Positions 20,628 to 29,203 of a stretch of DNA of 64,000 nt are shown one piece after another; the first letter of the stretch is position 1; every line of letters starts with the position of its first letter. Made by a program: the position numbers and the translations under genes. The notes beneath the pieces are model-generated. The model was not told the origin of the DNA and did not search any database. It saw only the letters and a list, made by a program, of their open reading frames with translations. The DNA comes from Chryseobacterium indologenes (GTDB lineage: Bacteria; Bacteroidota; Bacteroidia; Flavobacteriales; Weeksellaceae), in assembly GCA_002439165.1 (NCBI GenBank), contig DJTE01000014.1, forward strand, positions 29,732 to 93,731, written 5' to 3'.

Positions 20628-22088
20628 ATGGCTAGAAAAACAGTTGCAGAATTAAAAGAATATTTCAGGGCAGGAAAAAGGCCTACTGAAAATCAGTTTG
20701 AGGATTTCATAGACAGCTTTGCCAGTCTGGAAGACCCTCAGCTATTCCCGAAAAACTATTATAAAAAGAGACTTGAAGTAAATTTTCCTCATCAGGTAAC
20801 CGATCAGGCCGTAGATATCCTGTTCGGAAACAGGGGAATATCCGGCTGGCTGGAAGTGGAAATCGTAGGAACTTTTGCCCACGTCAACAGTGTCGGAAAT
20901 ATAAAAAAACTATTTCAGCTCGGAGCAAATCCGGACAACTACTTATGGAATCCGGCGGTTTCCAGAATTGTGGAAGCAGGTGGACCAATTATTTACAATA
21001 TCTATATTGGAGATTTTGTTTGGGACAGCAGCAGCAGCCAGTATAAAATAACGGTCTTTCATACAAGCCCGTCAGGCAATATGTATGACATCAGGATTAC
21101 TTATCACTGCGCCTTAGATACATCGGATCTTACGGATGTAAAGGTTTCCGATATATATACGAAACCTCTTACAGGGCAGAAAACTCATTATATCCACTAT
21201 AATGATAATCTTGGAATAGGTACTAGCTTGCCTGAAAAAAAGCTGCATGTAAAAGCTCCTCCGAAACAGGGAAATTCCAATGTGGTTGCTGCATTGTTTG
21301 AAAGGAGCGATACGTCAGGCGGCAGTAATATTATTCAGCTCCGTTATCAGTCAACAGCCGATATGGAACTTAATTCAAACTATACAGGAGGTATTTTCAG
21401 ATACGGTTCATATGGTGATTTCAATATCGTTAATAACGGGCCGGGATCAGGCATCAATTTTGTTGCCAATGCCGCAGTAAGGCTTTCTGTAAAGTCTGAC
21501 GGGAATATAGGAATCGGTACCCAGAACCCTAAGGCAAAAATGAACATTGTTGCCGGCTACACAACTCCTGATTCCACAGGAGCAATGATCCTGGGAGATA
21601 CGGATCAGGCCAATCTGAGGTTCGGATGCAGCAGCAATTATACCTGGATTCAGAGTCATGCAGGAATGCCTTTGCATATCAACCCTATCGGTAATAATCT
21701 GATTCTGAATACAGACGCTGGAAATGTGGGAATAGGAACCAGAAATCCGGATCAGAAGCTTACCGTAAAAGGGAAAATCCATGCCGAAGATATTATCATT
21801 GATATGAATGTGCCGGCAGATTACGTTTTTCAGAAATATTTCGACGGCAGCTCATCAATCAGACCCGATTATTCTATGCCGGATATCCGTGAAGTAGAGC
21901 AGTTTGTAAAAGAAAACAAACATCTTCCTGAAATTCCTTCCGGTGAGGATATTCAGAAGAAAGGAGTTAATATCGGAGATTTCCAAATGAAACTGCTGCA
22001 GAAAATTGAAGAATTAACCCTGTATCTTATTATTCAGAATAAAGAGATCGAAACTCTGAAAGATGCAGTTAAAAGTCAGCAGAACTGA
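20628..22088 (+). CDS. Tail-fibre-like protein B (paralogue of the preceding gene)
   Basis: A 486-residue paralogue of the upstream fibre. It shares the N-terminal cap (AELKEYFRAGKRPTENQFED), the GIGT-P-K-L units at about residues 196, 292 and 365, and the C-terminal HLPEIPSGEDI block at about 432 followed by a coiled-coil-like helix. The segment between cap and repeats (about 40-190) differs from protein A, as expected if the two fibres occupy similar sites but bind different surfaces. It has no Sec signal. It is the last gene of the operon; a strong terminator starts 46 nt after the stop codon. The structural class is fairly sure, the ligand is unknown. Confidence 0.8.
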   Translation: MARKTVAELKEYFRAGKRPTENQFEDFIDSFASLEDPQLFPKNYYKKRLEVNFPHQVTDQAVDILFGNRGISGWLEVEIVGTFAHVNSVGNIKKLFQLGANPDNYLWNPAVSRIVEAGGPIIYNIYIGDFVWDSSSSQYKITVFHTSPSGNMYDIRITYHCALDTSDLTDVKVSDIYTKPLTGQKTHYIHYNDNLGIGTSLPEKKLHVKAPPKQGNSNVVAALFERSDTSGGSNIIQLRYQSTADMELNSNYTGGIFRYGSYGDFNIVNNGPGSGINFVANAAVRLSVKSDGNIGIGTQNPKAKMNIVAGYTTPDSTGAMILGDTDQANLRFGCSSNYTWIQSHAGMPLHINPIGNNLILNTDAGNVGIGTRNPDQKLTVKGKIHAEDIIIDMNVPADYVFQKYFDGSSSIRPDYSMPDIREVEQFVKENKHLPEIPSGEDIQKKGVNIGDFQMKLLQKIEELTLYLIIQNKEIETLKDAVKSQQN

Positions 22089-22133
22089 TGTGATCTTATT
22101 ACAGGATATATTCAGTAAAAATACCTTTAAAAG

Positions 22134-22161
22134 TGCGGAAGACCTTCTTCCGCATTTTTTA
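22134..22161 (+). terminator. Intrinsic terminator after the giant-gene operon
   Basis: A perfect 9-bp stem TGCGGAAGA / TCTTCCGCA with a 3-nt loop (22134-22154) is followed by TTTTTTATT. It lies 46 nt after the last fibre gene and closes that operon. A short palindrome CCCGAATTCGGG sits further on at 22234-22245, without a T-run. Confidence 0.88.
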
Positions 22162-22391
22162 TTGGCATACGCCGGATTAAGGGGCTGGTGTGAGCCTGAA
22201 GCTCTACGGCCCTCCCGGCCTTTTATATTTAAACCCGAATTCGGGATAAATACAATCTGAATCTGTAATCTGTTTTATGATCTCAAAAAAAGAGTTTGGT
22301 ATGTTAATTGTTTATTGGTTTGGCGCAATGTGAATATTTTATTTTTTAATTATAAAAATGGTGAAAAATAGTTAATTTATTATAAAAGTGT

Positions 22392-23441
22392 ATGAATAAT
22401 GTAGATTTAAATGCTGTTAATAAGAAAATGATTTTCCTGTTAATGGTTTTTTTTTATAGTATGGCAGGGGCACAGTGTATAACTTATACCGGGCAGGCAA
22501 TGACTTCCGGTAATACCTACTGTCTGAACGGAAACCTGACATTAGCTACGGATATTGCTATTCCTGCAGATGCTGTTCTGATTGTTCAGTCCGGATTGCT
22601 TACGGTAAAAGGAATTACCGTAGACGGAAATCTGGAAATCAATGATCAGGCTTCTGTAAAATCCGAAGGTTCAATTACCATCGGTGCTTTTAACAGCCAG
22701 AAGAATTCAAAAATTAAACTGGGAACCAAGTCTTCTCTTTCACTTACAGGATCTGTTTCTCAGGGAGATCCTACCTTTTTCGGAAATTTTCCCGGAACAT
22801 CTTCCACAATAGAAATGGGAACCAATAGTGTTCTGGAGATTTGCGGAACTTTCAGCCAGCAGTCTGTTACTTATCCATTTGTGAACTATGTCGGAATACC
22901 TTCGGGAAAAGCTTATTGTATAGCGAAAGCCCAGGTAAGCGGGGGAGGAACTTCTATACTCAGTAACGACAGCCAGATCGTAGCCATTGCCATGGATTCC
23001 GTAGTAGGGCTGTTACCGGGAGGAGCCAGTTTTTGCGGTCCCAATGCTACTCAGGCAATGTGCCCTTCATTATGGCCCGCAGGTCTGCCGGACAATAAGC
23101 AGCTATGCGGATATGCTCTTGAGGTGATAGATGAGATGGACGGATACTGTACCAGGCCGGCGGCTTCCGGTACTCCCGACGGATATACTAAGTTCGGAAT
23201 TACTGTTCAGCAAAAAAACAGGGTCTGGCCTGAAAATATTCCTAACGGCTTTCTGGCGCTGGAATCAAAACATAAAGGATTGGTTATTACAAGAGTCGCT
23301 CATGTGAGCCGGACGCCTCAGTCCGGTGATGCTGTTGCAGATCCCAGAGAAGGAATGGTAGTGTATGATATTCAGGATGCCTGCGTGAAGCTTTACAACG
23401 GTACTGAATGGAAATGTATCCAGAGAGGATGTAATGAATAA
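22392..23441 (+). CDS. Exported protein with C-terminal GMVVYD-type module
   Basis: 349 residues. The N-terminus ends in a hydrophobic stretch and GAQC, which looks like a Sec signal cleaved near residue 27; a shorter start at 22428 would also give a signal peptide, so the start is not certain. The first half has the regular short strands of a right-handed beta-solenoid-like fold (phrases such as LTVKGITVDGNLEI and GSITIG). The C-terminal ~60 residues carry a module reading KGLVITRV...REGMVVYD...LYNGTEW, which recurs in the next gene and in five genes at 42-48.7 kb. The stop overlaps an upstream in-frame ATG of the next gene, so the two are probably co-transcribed. Likely a surface or secreted protein of unknown role. 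Confidence 0.75.
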   Translation: MNNVDLNAVNKKMIFLLMVFFYSMAGAQCITYTGQAMTSGNTYCLNGNLTLATDIAIPADAVLIVQSGLLTVKGITVDGNLEINDQASVKSEGSITIGAFNSQKNSKIKLGTKSSLSLTGSVSQGDPTFFGNFPGTSSTIEMGTNSVLEICGTFSQQSVTYPFVNYVGIPSGKAYCIAKAQVSGGGTSILSNDSQIVAIAMDSVVGLLPGGASFCGPNATQAMCPSLWPAGLPDNKQLCGYALEVIDEMDGYCTRPAASGTPDGYTKFGITVQQKNRVWPENIPNGFLALESKHKGLVITRVAHVSRTPQSGDAVADPREGMVVYDIQDACVKLYNGTEWKCIQRGCNE

Positions 23442-23460
23442 TTTTAATTTGAAGACAATT

Positions 23461-23979
23461 ATGAAAAATATAAAACGGATAGGTTTAGTTTCAGCATTCT
23501 TTATTTTCAATATTTTCAACGCACAGGTTGCAATAGGAAAGGAAGTATTGGAAAGCGACAGTGCGGTTCTGGATTTTGATAATACGGCAGGAAATACAAA
23601 AGGTCTCATTCTTCCTGCAACATCAGGACTTCCTTCTGATGAATCTCTTGCCAATGGTACATTTGTTTTCGATGTCACAGATAATAAAGTGAAAGTATAT
23701 GAAAACAATACCTGGAAACCACTTACAGATGCAGGCGATTCCAGCTCTCTTTCGGTGAATGATTCAGATGATTCCGGAAACGGGGTCATTATAGGGGCTT
23801 CCGCGAGCAGCGCGGAGGGAGTATTGGTTCTGGAGTCTGATACCAAAGCAATGATACTGCCTAAGATTGCTTCACCCCACATCCATGTGAAAAATCCTTA
23901 TCCGGGAATGATCTGCTATGATACAGCAAGCAAAACACTGGCTGTGTTTGATGGCAGCGTATGGAGCTATTGGAAATAA
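23461..23979 (+). CDS. Small exported protein with two copies of the GMIVYD-type module
   Basis: I place the start at 23461 (172 residues) because it yields a clean signal peptide, MKNIKRIGLVSAFFIFNIFNA then Q. An ATG at 23434 in the same frame overlaps the preceding gene and only adds a polar tail. The mature protein has two related modules: GLILPATSG...NGTFVFD...VYENNTW and MILPKIASP...PGMICYD...VFDGSVW. A Ser/Asp/Gly-rich linker joins them. The architecture matches the minus-strand gene at 41953-42495, including an IIG...VLES-TK phrase before the second module. Function is unknown; the domain recurrence suggests a surface-display or assembly part. Confidence 0.78.
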   Translation: MKNIKRIGLVSAFFIFNIFNAQVAIGKEVLESDSAVLDFDNTAGNTKGLILPATSGLPSDESLANGTFVFDVTDNKVKVYENNTWKPLTDAGDSSSLSVNDSDDSGNGVIIGASASSAEGVLVLESDTKAMILPKIASPHIHVKNPYPGMICYDTASKTLAVFDGSVWSYWK

Positions 23980-24023
23980 AATTATAGAAATATAATCCCG
24001 GTTTTACAGGATTTAAATAAACG

Positions 24024-24060
24024 GACCTCAAAAAGCACTTGTTTTTTGAGGTCTTTTTTA
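24024..24060 (+). terminator. Intrinsic terminator
   Basis: Arms GACCTCAAAAA and TTTTTTGAGGTC (24024-24053) around a short loop are followed by TTTTTTTA. It ends the two-gene transcript that stops at 23979. Confidence 0.85.
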
Positions 24061-24685
24061 TCAGTTCAGCCCATAACATGATCTGCTTATTTGATTTTCC
24101 TGCTGCGTGTGGCGCCGGATATCTGAAATGGATAAATCGGCTGGAATATTGATGGAGCCGGTTCCGGAAATATCCTATAAAAGAAAAAGTATTCCAACAA
24201 AAAACTGGAGATACTTTTATAAGTTTGGAAGAAAAAAGGTAAGATATTATGTTTAATGATCTTAATTAACCGGCTGATTACTCAAAAAATGCACCCCTCT
24301 TCTGGTAAGGTTTTCTCATTTGTGTCTGGTTTTTCCATCTTTGTGTTTTTGCGCCTTTCTACCAGATTAATATTTTAAAAAGAGGGGGCATATAAAGTTG
24401 ATTATATGAAATAAAAAATAAATTTTCTACTTTATTATTTTATGTTGTTATTATTTCATTACACGTAAATCATCGGTTTATTTTTTTAACAGTACAAACC
24501 TATTTATCTGATCATGATTTTCCAAAAAAATACCTACTACATAGGTACGTCACGTTGGTATATTATTGTTTTACAGTGTTTTAATTTTTTTGTAGTATAG
24601 CTGGAAATTATTAATATTTCTGATGTTTAAATCAGTTTCCCGAAAAATATTAATGATGCAAATGAAACTGAAGGAAATGAATTGG
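24061..24685. other. Intergenic region without a recognised gene
   Basis: About 620 AT-rich bases between the terminator and the Lrp-type gene. I see no convincing coding frame or RNA gene. Distant complementary segments CCCCTCTT (near 24294) and AAGAGGGG (near 24377) are present, but the loop is long. It may be a decayed spacer. Confidence 0.5.
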
Positions 24686-25156
24686 TCAGATAATTTGTAC
24701 ACTTTCTTTAATACTGTTCATTACAAAGATACTTTTGGTCTGTCCGATCCCTTCAATCTCTGAAAGTTTATTCACAAAAAATTCGTGAAACTCATCCATA
24801 TTGGGAGCAAGAATTTTCAGCATAAAATCAAAATCTCCGCTGATGTTATAAAATTCCACAACCTCTTTCAGTTTACTCACCTCTTCAATAAATTTACCTG
24901 CTGTTTTTTTGTTATGAACATTCAGGGCGATCATACAGATCACCATCATGCCTTTGTTCACTTTTTTCCGGTCAAGAACCGTTGTGTATTCTTTAATGAT
25001 TCCGGTTTTTTCCATCCGTTTGATCCGCTCATGAGTTGGGGTAGGGCTCAGATTGATCCTTGCAGAAATATCACGGACGCTCATTTTAGCATCTTTTTGC
25101 AGCAGACGGAGGATAGAAAGATCTTTTTCGTCTGGGGTATATAGGTCTTTAGTCAT
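24686..25156 (-). CDS. Lrp/AsnC family transcriptional regulator
   Basis: 156 residues, the normal family length. The N-terminal ~60 residues form the Lrp winged HTH (DEKDLSILRLLQKDAKMSVRDI, then LSPTPTHERIKRME), and residues about 75-150 form the RAM effector domain with the usual GDFDFMLKI strand and IGQTKSIFVM. Such proteins form octamers and respond to amino acids or related small molecules. It is divergent from the MFS exporter at 25300 with a 143-nt shared upstream region, so control of that pump and of itself is likely. The effector cannot be read from the sequence. Confidence 0.92.
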   Translation of the reverse strand: MTKDLYTPDEKDLSILRLLQKDAKMSVRDISARINLSPTPTHERIKRMEKTGIIKEYTTVLDRKKVNKGMMVICMIALNVHNKKTAGKFIEEVSKLKEVVEFYNISGDFDFMLKILAPNMDEFHEFFVNKLSEIEGIGQTKSIFVMNSIKESVQII

Positions 25157-25275
25157 TTGTTCTGTTTTGAAGTGAATATTTGAATGTTAAAGTGAATTTG
25201 TTCTTTTAAGTTGTTTTTAAAATGAATTATTGTTCCAAAATTACTATATAATTTTTATATATGTTCTGTTAATTT

Positions 25276-25283
25276 TAATTTTG
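25276..25283 (+). promoter_or_regulatory. Bacteroidota-type -7 box of the MFS gene
   Basis: TAATTTTG fits the TAnnTTTG consensus 16 nt before the MFS start codon. No good TTG was seen at the expected -33 distance, so the promoter may depend on an activator such as the divergent Lrp protein. Confidence 0.45.
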
Positions 25284-25299
25284 CAGGAAATTTGAATAT

Positions 25300-26688
25300 A
25301 TGGATACAAGGAAGAATTTAATATTGATTATCGCATCGGTGGGAACATTTGTAGAGGCTTTGGATATTGCTATTATCAATTTAACGATTCCTTCTATTCA
25401 GCAACAGTTCGGGATCGGGGCTGCCACTGTGCAATGGTTACAGACTTTGTATGTATTGTTTTTCGGCGGATTTCTGATTATCGGAGGAAAACTTTCAGAC
25501 CAGATCGGACGGAGAAAAATATTTCTGATCGGAGCCCTGGTCTTTATGCTGACCTCATTAGGAGCAGGACTTTCCCAAAGTTTTGAAATGCTGGCTGTCT
25601 TCCGTGCCCTTCAGGGACTGGGGGCGGCATTGGTGATGCCTTCTGCCTTATCTGTTGTAACCAATACTTTCAGAGGAGAACAGGAACGTAACCGGGCGAT
25701 CGGTATTTTCAGCTCGTTTGCGGCAATCGGCTCAGGAAGCGGACTTTCCGTTGGAGGAATCATCAGTACCTACATGAGCTGGCATTGGGTTTTCCTGATC
25801 AATGTTCCCATTCTTCTCATTACTTTAATCTTTGCTTACCGGTATCTGCCGCTGGATGAGAAAAATGAAACAACACAGAAAACAGATCTTGTTTCAGGAA
25901 TTCTGCTTGTGCTGGGACTGTTAAGCCTTACCTACGGAACCCATGAACTGATTCACATTCAGGAACAGCCTGTATTGATCGTCGGTTCATTGGTATTGTC
26001 AGTGCTGCTTTTAATAACAGTTTATAGAAGACTGAAAGCTGTTTCCCAGCCATTGATTGATCTGAAGCTTTTCAGACACAGATCACTTGTGGTTTCAAAT
26101 GCCGTATTTTTTACTTTGGGCGCTTTTTTCATAGGATTTTTATTCCTTATTTCCCTGATGCTTCAGAAAGATATGGGACATAGTGCGGCTTCTGCCGGAT
26201 TAATGTTGGTTCCGTTCAGTATCATGTCTGCACTGGCGGCTAAATTTGTACTGCCTCATGTCTCCAAAAGACTGAGTTCTTCCCAAATGGGCGTTTTCGG
26301 ATGGAGTTTTATGCTGGCCGGGGCTTTGTCTCTATTGTTGTCGGTTTATACCGGGCATCCGCTGGCTGTTGTATTGCTGGGTGCGGCCTGTATTTCAGGA
26401 GTAGGAATGACTTTCTGCTTTACCGCTCTTTCAGTAATGGGCATTCAGGATGTGGAAGCTTCTCATTACGGAGTAGCCTCAAGCTTAAGCTCCACCAGTT
26501 ATTTCCTGGGAGCCGGAATCGGACTTTCATTTATGACTCTGATGAGCCAGATTTTCCCTTCAGAATATGCCGTAGGAGAACTCAGTCTGATGATCCTGAT
26601 CGGCTATGCACTCCTGGCATTGGGAATGTTGGTGTACTTTATTTTCAGAAGCTTAAAAATAAGACAGGCTGCCGTTGCCGTTTCATAA
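25300..26688 (+). CDS. MFS transporter, DHA2 (EmrB/QacA-like) drug exporter
   Basis: 462 residues with many hydrophobic segments, consistent with the 14-helix DHA2 subfamily. The first helix has EALDIAIINLTIPSI (the DHA2 LD-x-TIVNVALP motif) and motif A appears as GGKLSDQIGRRK between helices 2 and 3. RALQGLGAALVMPSAL and a GSGLSVGG-type motif follow. It would export drugs or metabolites from the cytoplasm using the proton gradient. It is divergent from an Lrp-type regulator, which points to amino-acid or small-molecule control, and it is followed by a terminator. Subfamily is fairly sure, substrate unknown. Confidence 0.9.
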   Translation: MDTRKNLILIIASVGTFVEALDIAIINLTIPSIQQQFGIGAATVQWLQTLYVLFFGGFLIIGGKLSDQIGRRKIFLIGALVFMLTSLGAGLSQSFEMLAVFRALQGLGAALVMPSALSVVTNTFRGEQERNRAIGIFSSFAAIGSGSGLSVGGIISTYMSWHWVFLINVPILLITLIFAYRYLPLDEKNETTQKTDLVSGILLVLGLLSLTYGTHELIHIQEQPVLIVGSLVLSVLLLITVYRRLKAVSQPLIDLKLFRHRSLVVSNAVFFTLGAFFIGFLFLISLMLQKDMGHSAASAGLMLVPFSIMSALAAKFVLPHVSKRLSSSQMGVFGWSFMLAGALSLLLSVYTGHPLAVVLLGAACISGVGMTFCFTALSVMGIQDVEASHYGVASSLSSTSYFLGAGIGLSFMTLMSQIFPSEYAVGELSLMILIGYALLALGMLVYFIFRSLKIRQAAVAVS

Positions 26689-26720
26689 TTGTAAAAATAC
26701 ACAAACTATATGGTCATAAA

Positions 26721-26751
26721 GAACCGGTGCTGAGGTATCGGTTCTTTTTTT
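26721..26751 (+). terminator. Intrinsic terminator after the MFS gene
   Basis: Arms GAACCGGT and ATCGGTTC (one G-U pair) with an 8-nt loop are followed by TTTTTTT (26721-26751), 32 nt after the stop. Confidence 0.8.
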
Positions 26752-26955
26752 ATATCATACTGACAGCAAATTTAAAATGGATAAAGAACAAAGTTGCTGA
26801 ATAAGTAAAAATTTCAATCATCCGCATAAATGTTTTTGTAATATTAAAGGATGAATGAAGATTAAAAAATATATTTATCTCAAAGGGGGACAAAAAATTC
26901 TTTTTCGACTTTGGTTTGAGTCTTGGACATCAATAAAATTATTGGTGATTTTTCT

Positions 26956-26988
26956 AAACCTAACAGGTCTTTGAGACCTGTTAGGTTT
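26956..26988. repeat. Perfect 15-bp inverted repeat (REP-like hairpin)
   Basis: AAACCTAACAGGTCT (26956-26970) and its exact complement (26974-26988) flank a TTG loop. I know very similar CCTAACAGGTCT hairpins as dispersed elements in flavobacterial genomes. Here it stands alone in the 485-nt spacer before the phosphoesterase gene; nothing else is recognised in that spacer apart from the promoter at 27201. Confidence 0.75.
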
Positions 26989-27200
26989 TGGGATTCCTGC
27001 AAAATAAATCACAGCTAAACAGAGAGAAATAATAATCCGTCTTTTAAGATAAATAAAAAGCTTAAACTCAGCAAAGTAATACCAGTACTTTGTATTTCAA
27101 AAACAAACAGGCGGCTTTGTTTATCTTAAAAGCAGACAGCTGTAATTCATCCTTATCTGTCCTTGCGGTTAATAAAATATTTCCCTTTAAAGCCCGCAGT

Positions 27201-27231
27201 TTTGTCCTTTTCTTTCTCTTTGCTACTTTTG
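27201..27231 (+). promoter_or_regulatory. Consensus Bacteroidota promoter, possibly leaderless
   Basis: TTTG (27201-27204), 19 nt, then TACTTTTG (27224-27231) fit the TTTG-N19-TAnnTTTG consensus. The ATG of the phosphoesterase begins at 27236, about where transcription would start, so the mRNA is probably leaderless or nearly so. Confidence 0.6.
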
Positions 27232-27235
27232 CAAT

Positions 27236-27982
27236 ATGAAAATACAAGTGATCAGCGACCTTCACCGGGAATTCGGATCTACTGATCTTGATTTCAGCGG
27301 TGCAGATCTTGTGGTGCTGGCGGGAGATATTAACCTGGGAACAAAGGGAATAGAATGGATTAAATCTGAAATTCAGAATAAACCGGTTATTTATGTTCTC
27401 GGAAATCATGAGTATTATAAAGGCTCCTATCCCAAAACACTGAACAAGATCAGGGATGCAGCAGAAAACTCCTCTGTTTTTGTCCTTGAAAATTCTTCAG
27501 TAGATATTGACGGAATACGTTTCCACGGTGCCACACTCTGGACCGATTTTTCCATTTTTGGAAACCCTGTACAGTATGGAATGCTCTGCCAGCCAAAGAT
27601 GAACGATTACAAAATGATCAAACGGGATCCATCCTATTCAAAAATGAGAACGGTCGATACCTTTAAAATTCATCAGTTTTCGAAACTGTGGCTGAAAGAA
27701 AGCCTGGAAGAATCAGCGGGGTTGAAAAATATTGTAGTTACCCATCACGCGCCAAGTATAAAATCCGTTCCTGAACATTACAGCAAGGATCCGTTGACGG
27801 CAGCCTACGCATCCAACCTGGAGGACGTGATCACGGAGTATCAGCCGCTGTACTGGATTCACGGGCATATCCATACCCCTTGCCGATATAAAATCGGAAC
27901 TACGGAGATCATCTGCAATCCTCACGGTTATATTGATGAAAAATATAACGGTTATGATAAAGGACTTATTCTCGATGTGTAA
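27236..27982 (+). CDS. Calcineurin-like metallophosphoesterase
   Basis: 248 residues with all five metal motifs of the superfamily in order: SDLHREF near residue 7, GDIN near 31, GNHEYY near 58, VTHHAPS near 164 and HGHIH near 205. It would use a dinuclear metal centre to hydrolyse phosphomono- or diesters in the cytoplasm; there is no signal peptide. It stands alone, downstream of a REP-like hairpin and ahead of an AraC gene in the same direction. The family is sure; the substrate is not. Confidence 0.92.
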   Translation: MKIQVISDLHREFGSTDLDFSGADLVVLAGDINLGTKGIEWIKSEIQNKPVIYVLGNHEYYKGSYPKTLNKIRDAAENSSVFVLENSSVDIDGIRFHGATLWTDFSIFGNPVQYGMLCQPKMNDYKMIKRDPSYSKMRTVDTFKIHQFSKLWLKESLEESAGLKNIVVTHHAPSIKSVPEHYSKDPLTAAYASNLEDVITEYQPLYWIHGHIHTPCRYKIGTTEIICNPHGYIDEKYNGYDKGLILDV

Positions 27983-28065
27983 AGGAACCGGAAAGTAGGT
28001 TTGTCAGCCGGAATGCTTCGTCTTTTTCATAAAAATCCCCTAATTTAGCATAGAAATTTATCGTA

Positions 28066-28983
28066 ATGGCGAAAAAATCTGCATCAGCATCTCCGGAATT
28101 TGTCTCCATATTCACATTTGAAGAACTGCTTGAGCAGGTGGAGTTTGATCTCCGCGTGAAGGAGTTTGTAGTGATGGAAATTGATAAGGCCAGTTATGCT
28201 GTAAAGCTCAATACCCCTTACCGCTCAGATTATTTCTGTATTTTTATGGTACAGCAGGGAGACATCCGTTTCAGGCTTTATGATCAGAGTTATGAAGTTT
28301 CCAAAGGAGATATTGTCTTTTGCCCGATGTCTGAAACCTTCTGGGTAGAAAAGATTGCAGAGGATTACAAATCCAAATACATTTTCTTCTCCGCAGATTT
28401 TATTTCCCAGGCCGGTTTTAATTATAAATCGAATCATGTGATGAAAAGCCTGTCATCCGATCCTACCCATATTATCAGGAATGAGCCGGATCTGTTCAGA
28501 AGAATCAATTTTCATCTGGATGAGCTGAAAGCACTGAATAACACGGAGAAAGATAATTACTACTTCAATGAAATGATCTGGCATCACTTTTCATTGGTGA
28601 TTTATGAGATCGATAATTATTTCAAAAAAATAGAAAAACCGCATCAGGTTACCCTTCGTGAAGATGAACTGACGACCAGTTTTTTTACCCTCGTGCAGGA
28701 ACATTTTAAAGAGGAGCATAATGTTCAGTTCTATGCGGACAGGCTTTTTATCAGTCGTAAATACCTGACCAAAGTAATCAATAAAACCATGTTTAAATCT
28801 CCCCGGGATATTATTCATCAGGTATTGGCAGTAGAAGCCAGACTCCTGCTCAAAAATCCCAACCTGAATGTAAACGAGGTGGCCGCACAGCTGAAATTCT
28901 CCGATCAGGCATCGTTCAGTAAGTTTTTTAAAAAACACGTCGGAAAGTCTCCGCTGGAATACCGTAAAGATGATTTGTATTGA
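28066..28983 (+). CDS. AraC family transcriptional regulator
   Basis: 305 residues. The N-terminal part (about 40-130) has cupin-like strands that would sense a ligand. The C-terminal ~100 residues form the double HTH domain (FYADRLFISRKYLTKVINK, then VNEVAAQLKFSDQASFSKFFKK and GKSPLEYRK). It lies just upstream of, and co-directional with, a complete RND efflux operon. Such AraC-RND pairs are common in Chryseobacterium, so it is the likely regulator. Repeated TTTGAyAAAA sites in the intervening spacer are candidate operators. The family is certain, the ligand unknown. Confidence 0.92.
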   Translation: MAKKSASASPEFVSIFTFEELLEQVEFDLRVKEFVVMEIDKASYAVKLNTPYRSDYFCIFMVQQGDIRFRLYDQSYEVSKGDIVFCPMSETFWVEKIAEDYKSKYIFFSADFISQAGFNYKSNHVMKSLSSDPTHIIRNEPDLFRRINFHLDELKALNNTEKDNYYFNEMIWHHFSLVIYEIDNYFKKIEKPHQVTLREDELTTSFFTLVQEHFKEEHNVQFYADRLFISRKYLTKVINKTMFKSPRDIIHQVLAVEARLLLKNPNLNVNEVAAQLKFSDQASFSKFFKKHVGKSPLEYRKDDLY

Positions 28984-29013
28984 TAATCAATAGATTATAT
29001 TTTTTTTTAGATG

Positions 29014-29127
29014 TCTTTTTGATAAAAATGCGTTTTAATTTGGATAAAAACGGGTAATATGGTCAATTTTATGCTGTATAAATGATATTTCTCATGTTTT
29101 GAAAAATAAGGAGTCTTTTTGACAAAA
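29014..29127 (+). promoter_or_regulatory. Candidate operator repeats before the RND operon
   Basis: TCTTTTTGATAAAA (29014-29027) recurs as TCTTTTTGACAAAA (29114-29127), 13 of 14 bases equal and exactly 100 bp apart. A third related half-site, TTTGGATAAAAA, lies near 29039. Position between the AraC gene and the efflux operon makes them candidate AraC binding sites. Confidence 0.4.
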
Positions 29128-29203
29128 CAAGAGGTTCTTTGAATATTTCCCTTGAATTTTTTTCGGACGAATTTTGCCCGGTAAATTTAAAAGGAATATT
29201 GTT

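Noticed and set aside
18814..22088. A complete prophage
   Set aside because: Only fibre-like genes are present; there is no capsid, terminase, portal, sheath, integrase or holin in the window.
26301..26804. 167-residue plus frame over the end of the MFS gene
   Set aside because: It is Cys/Arg-rich and lies on a hydrophobic transporter in the correct frame, so it is a shadow.
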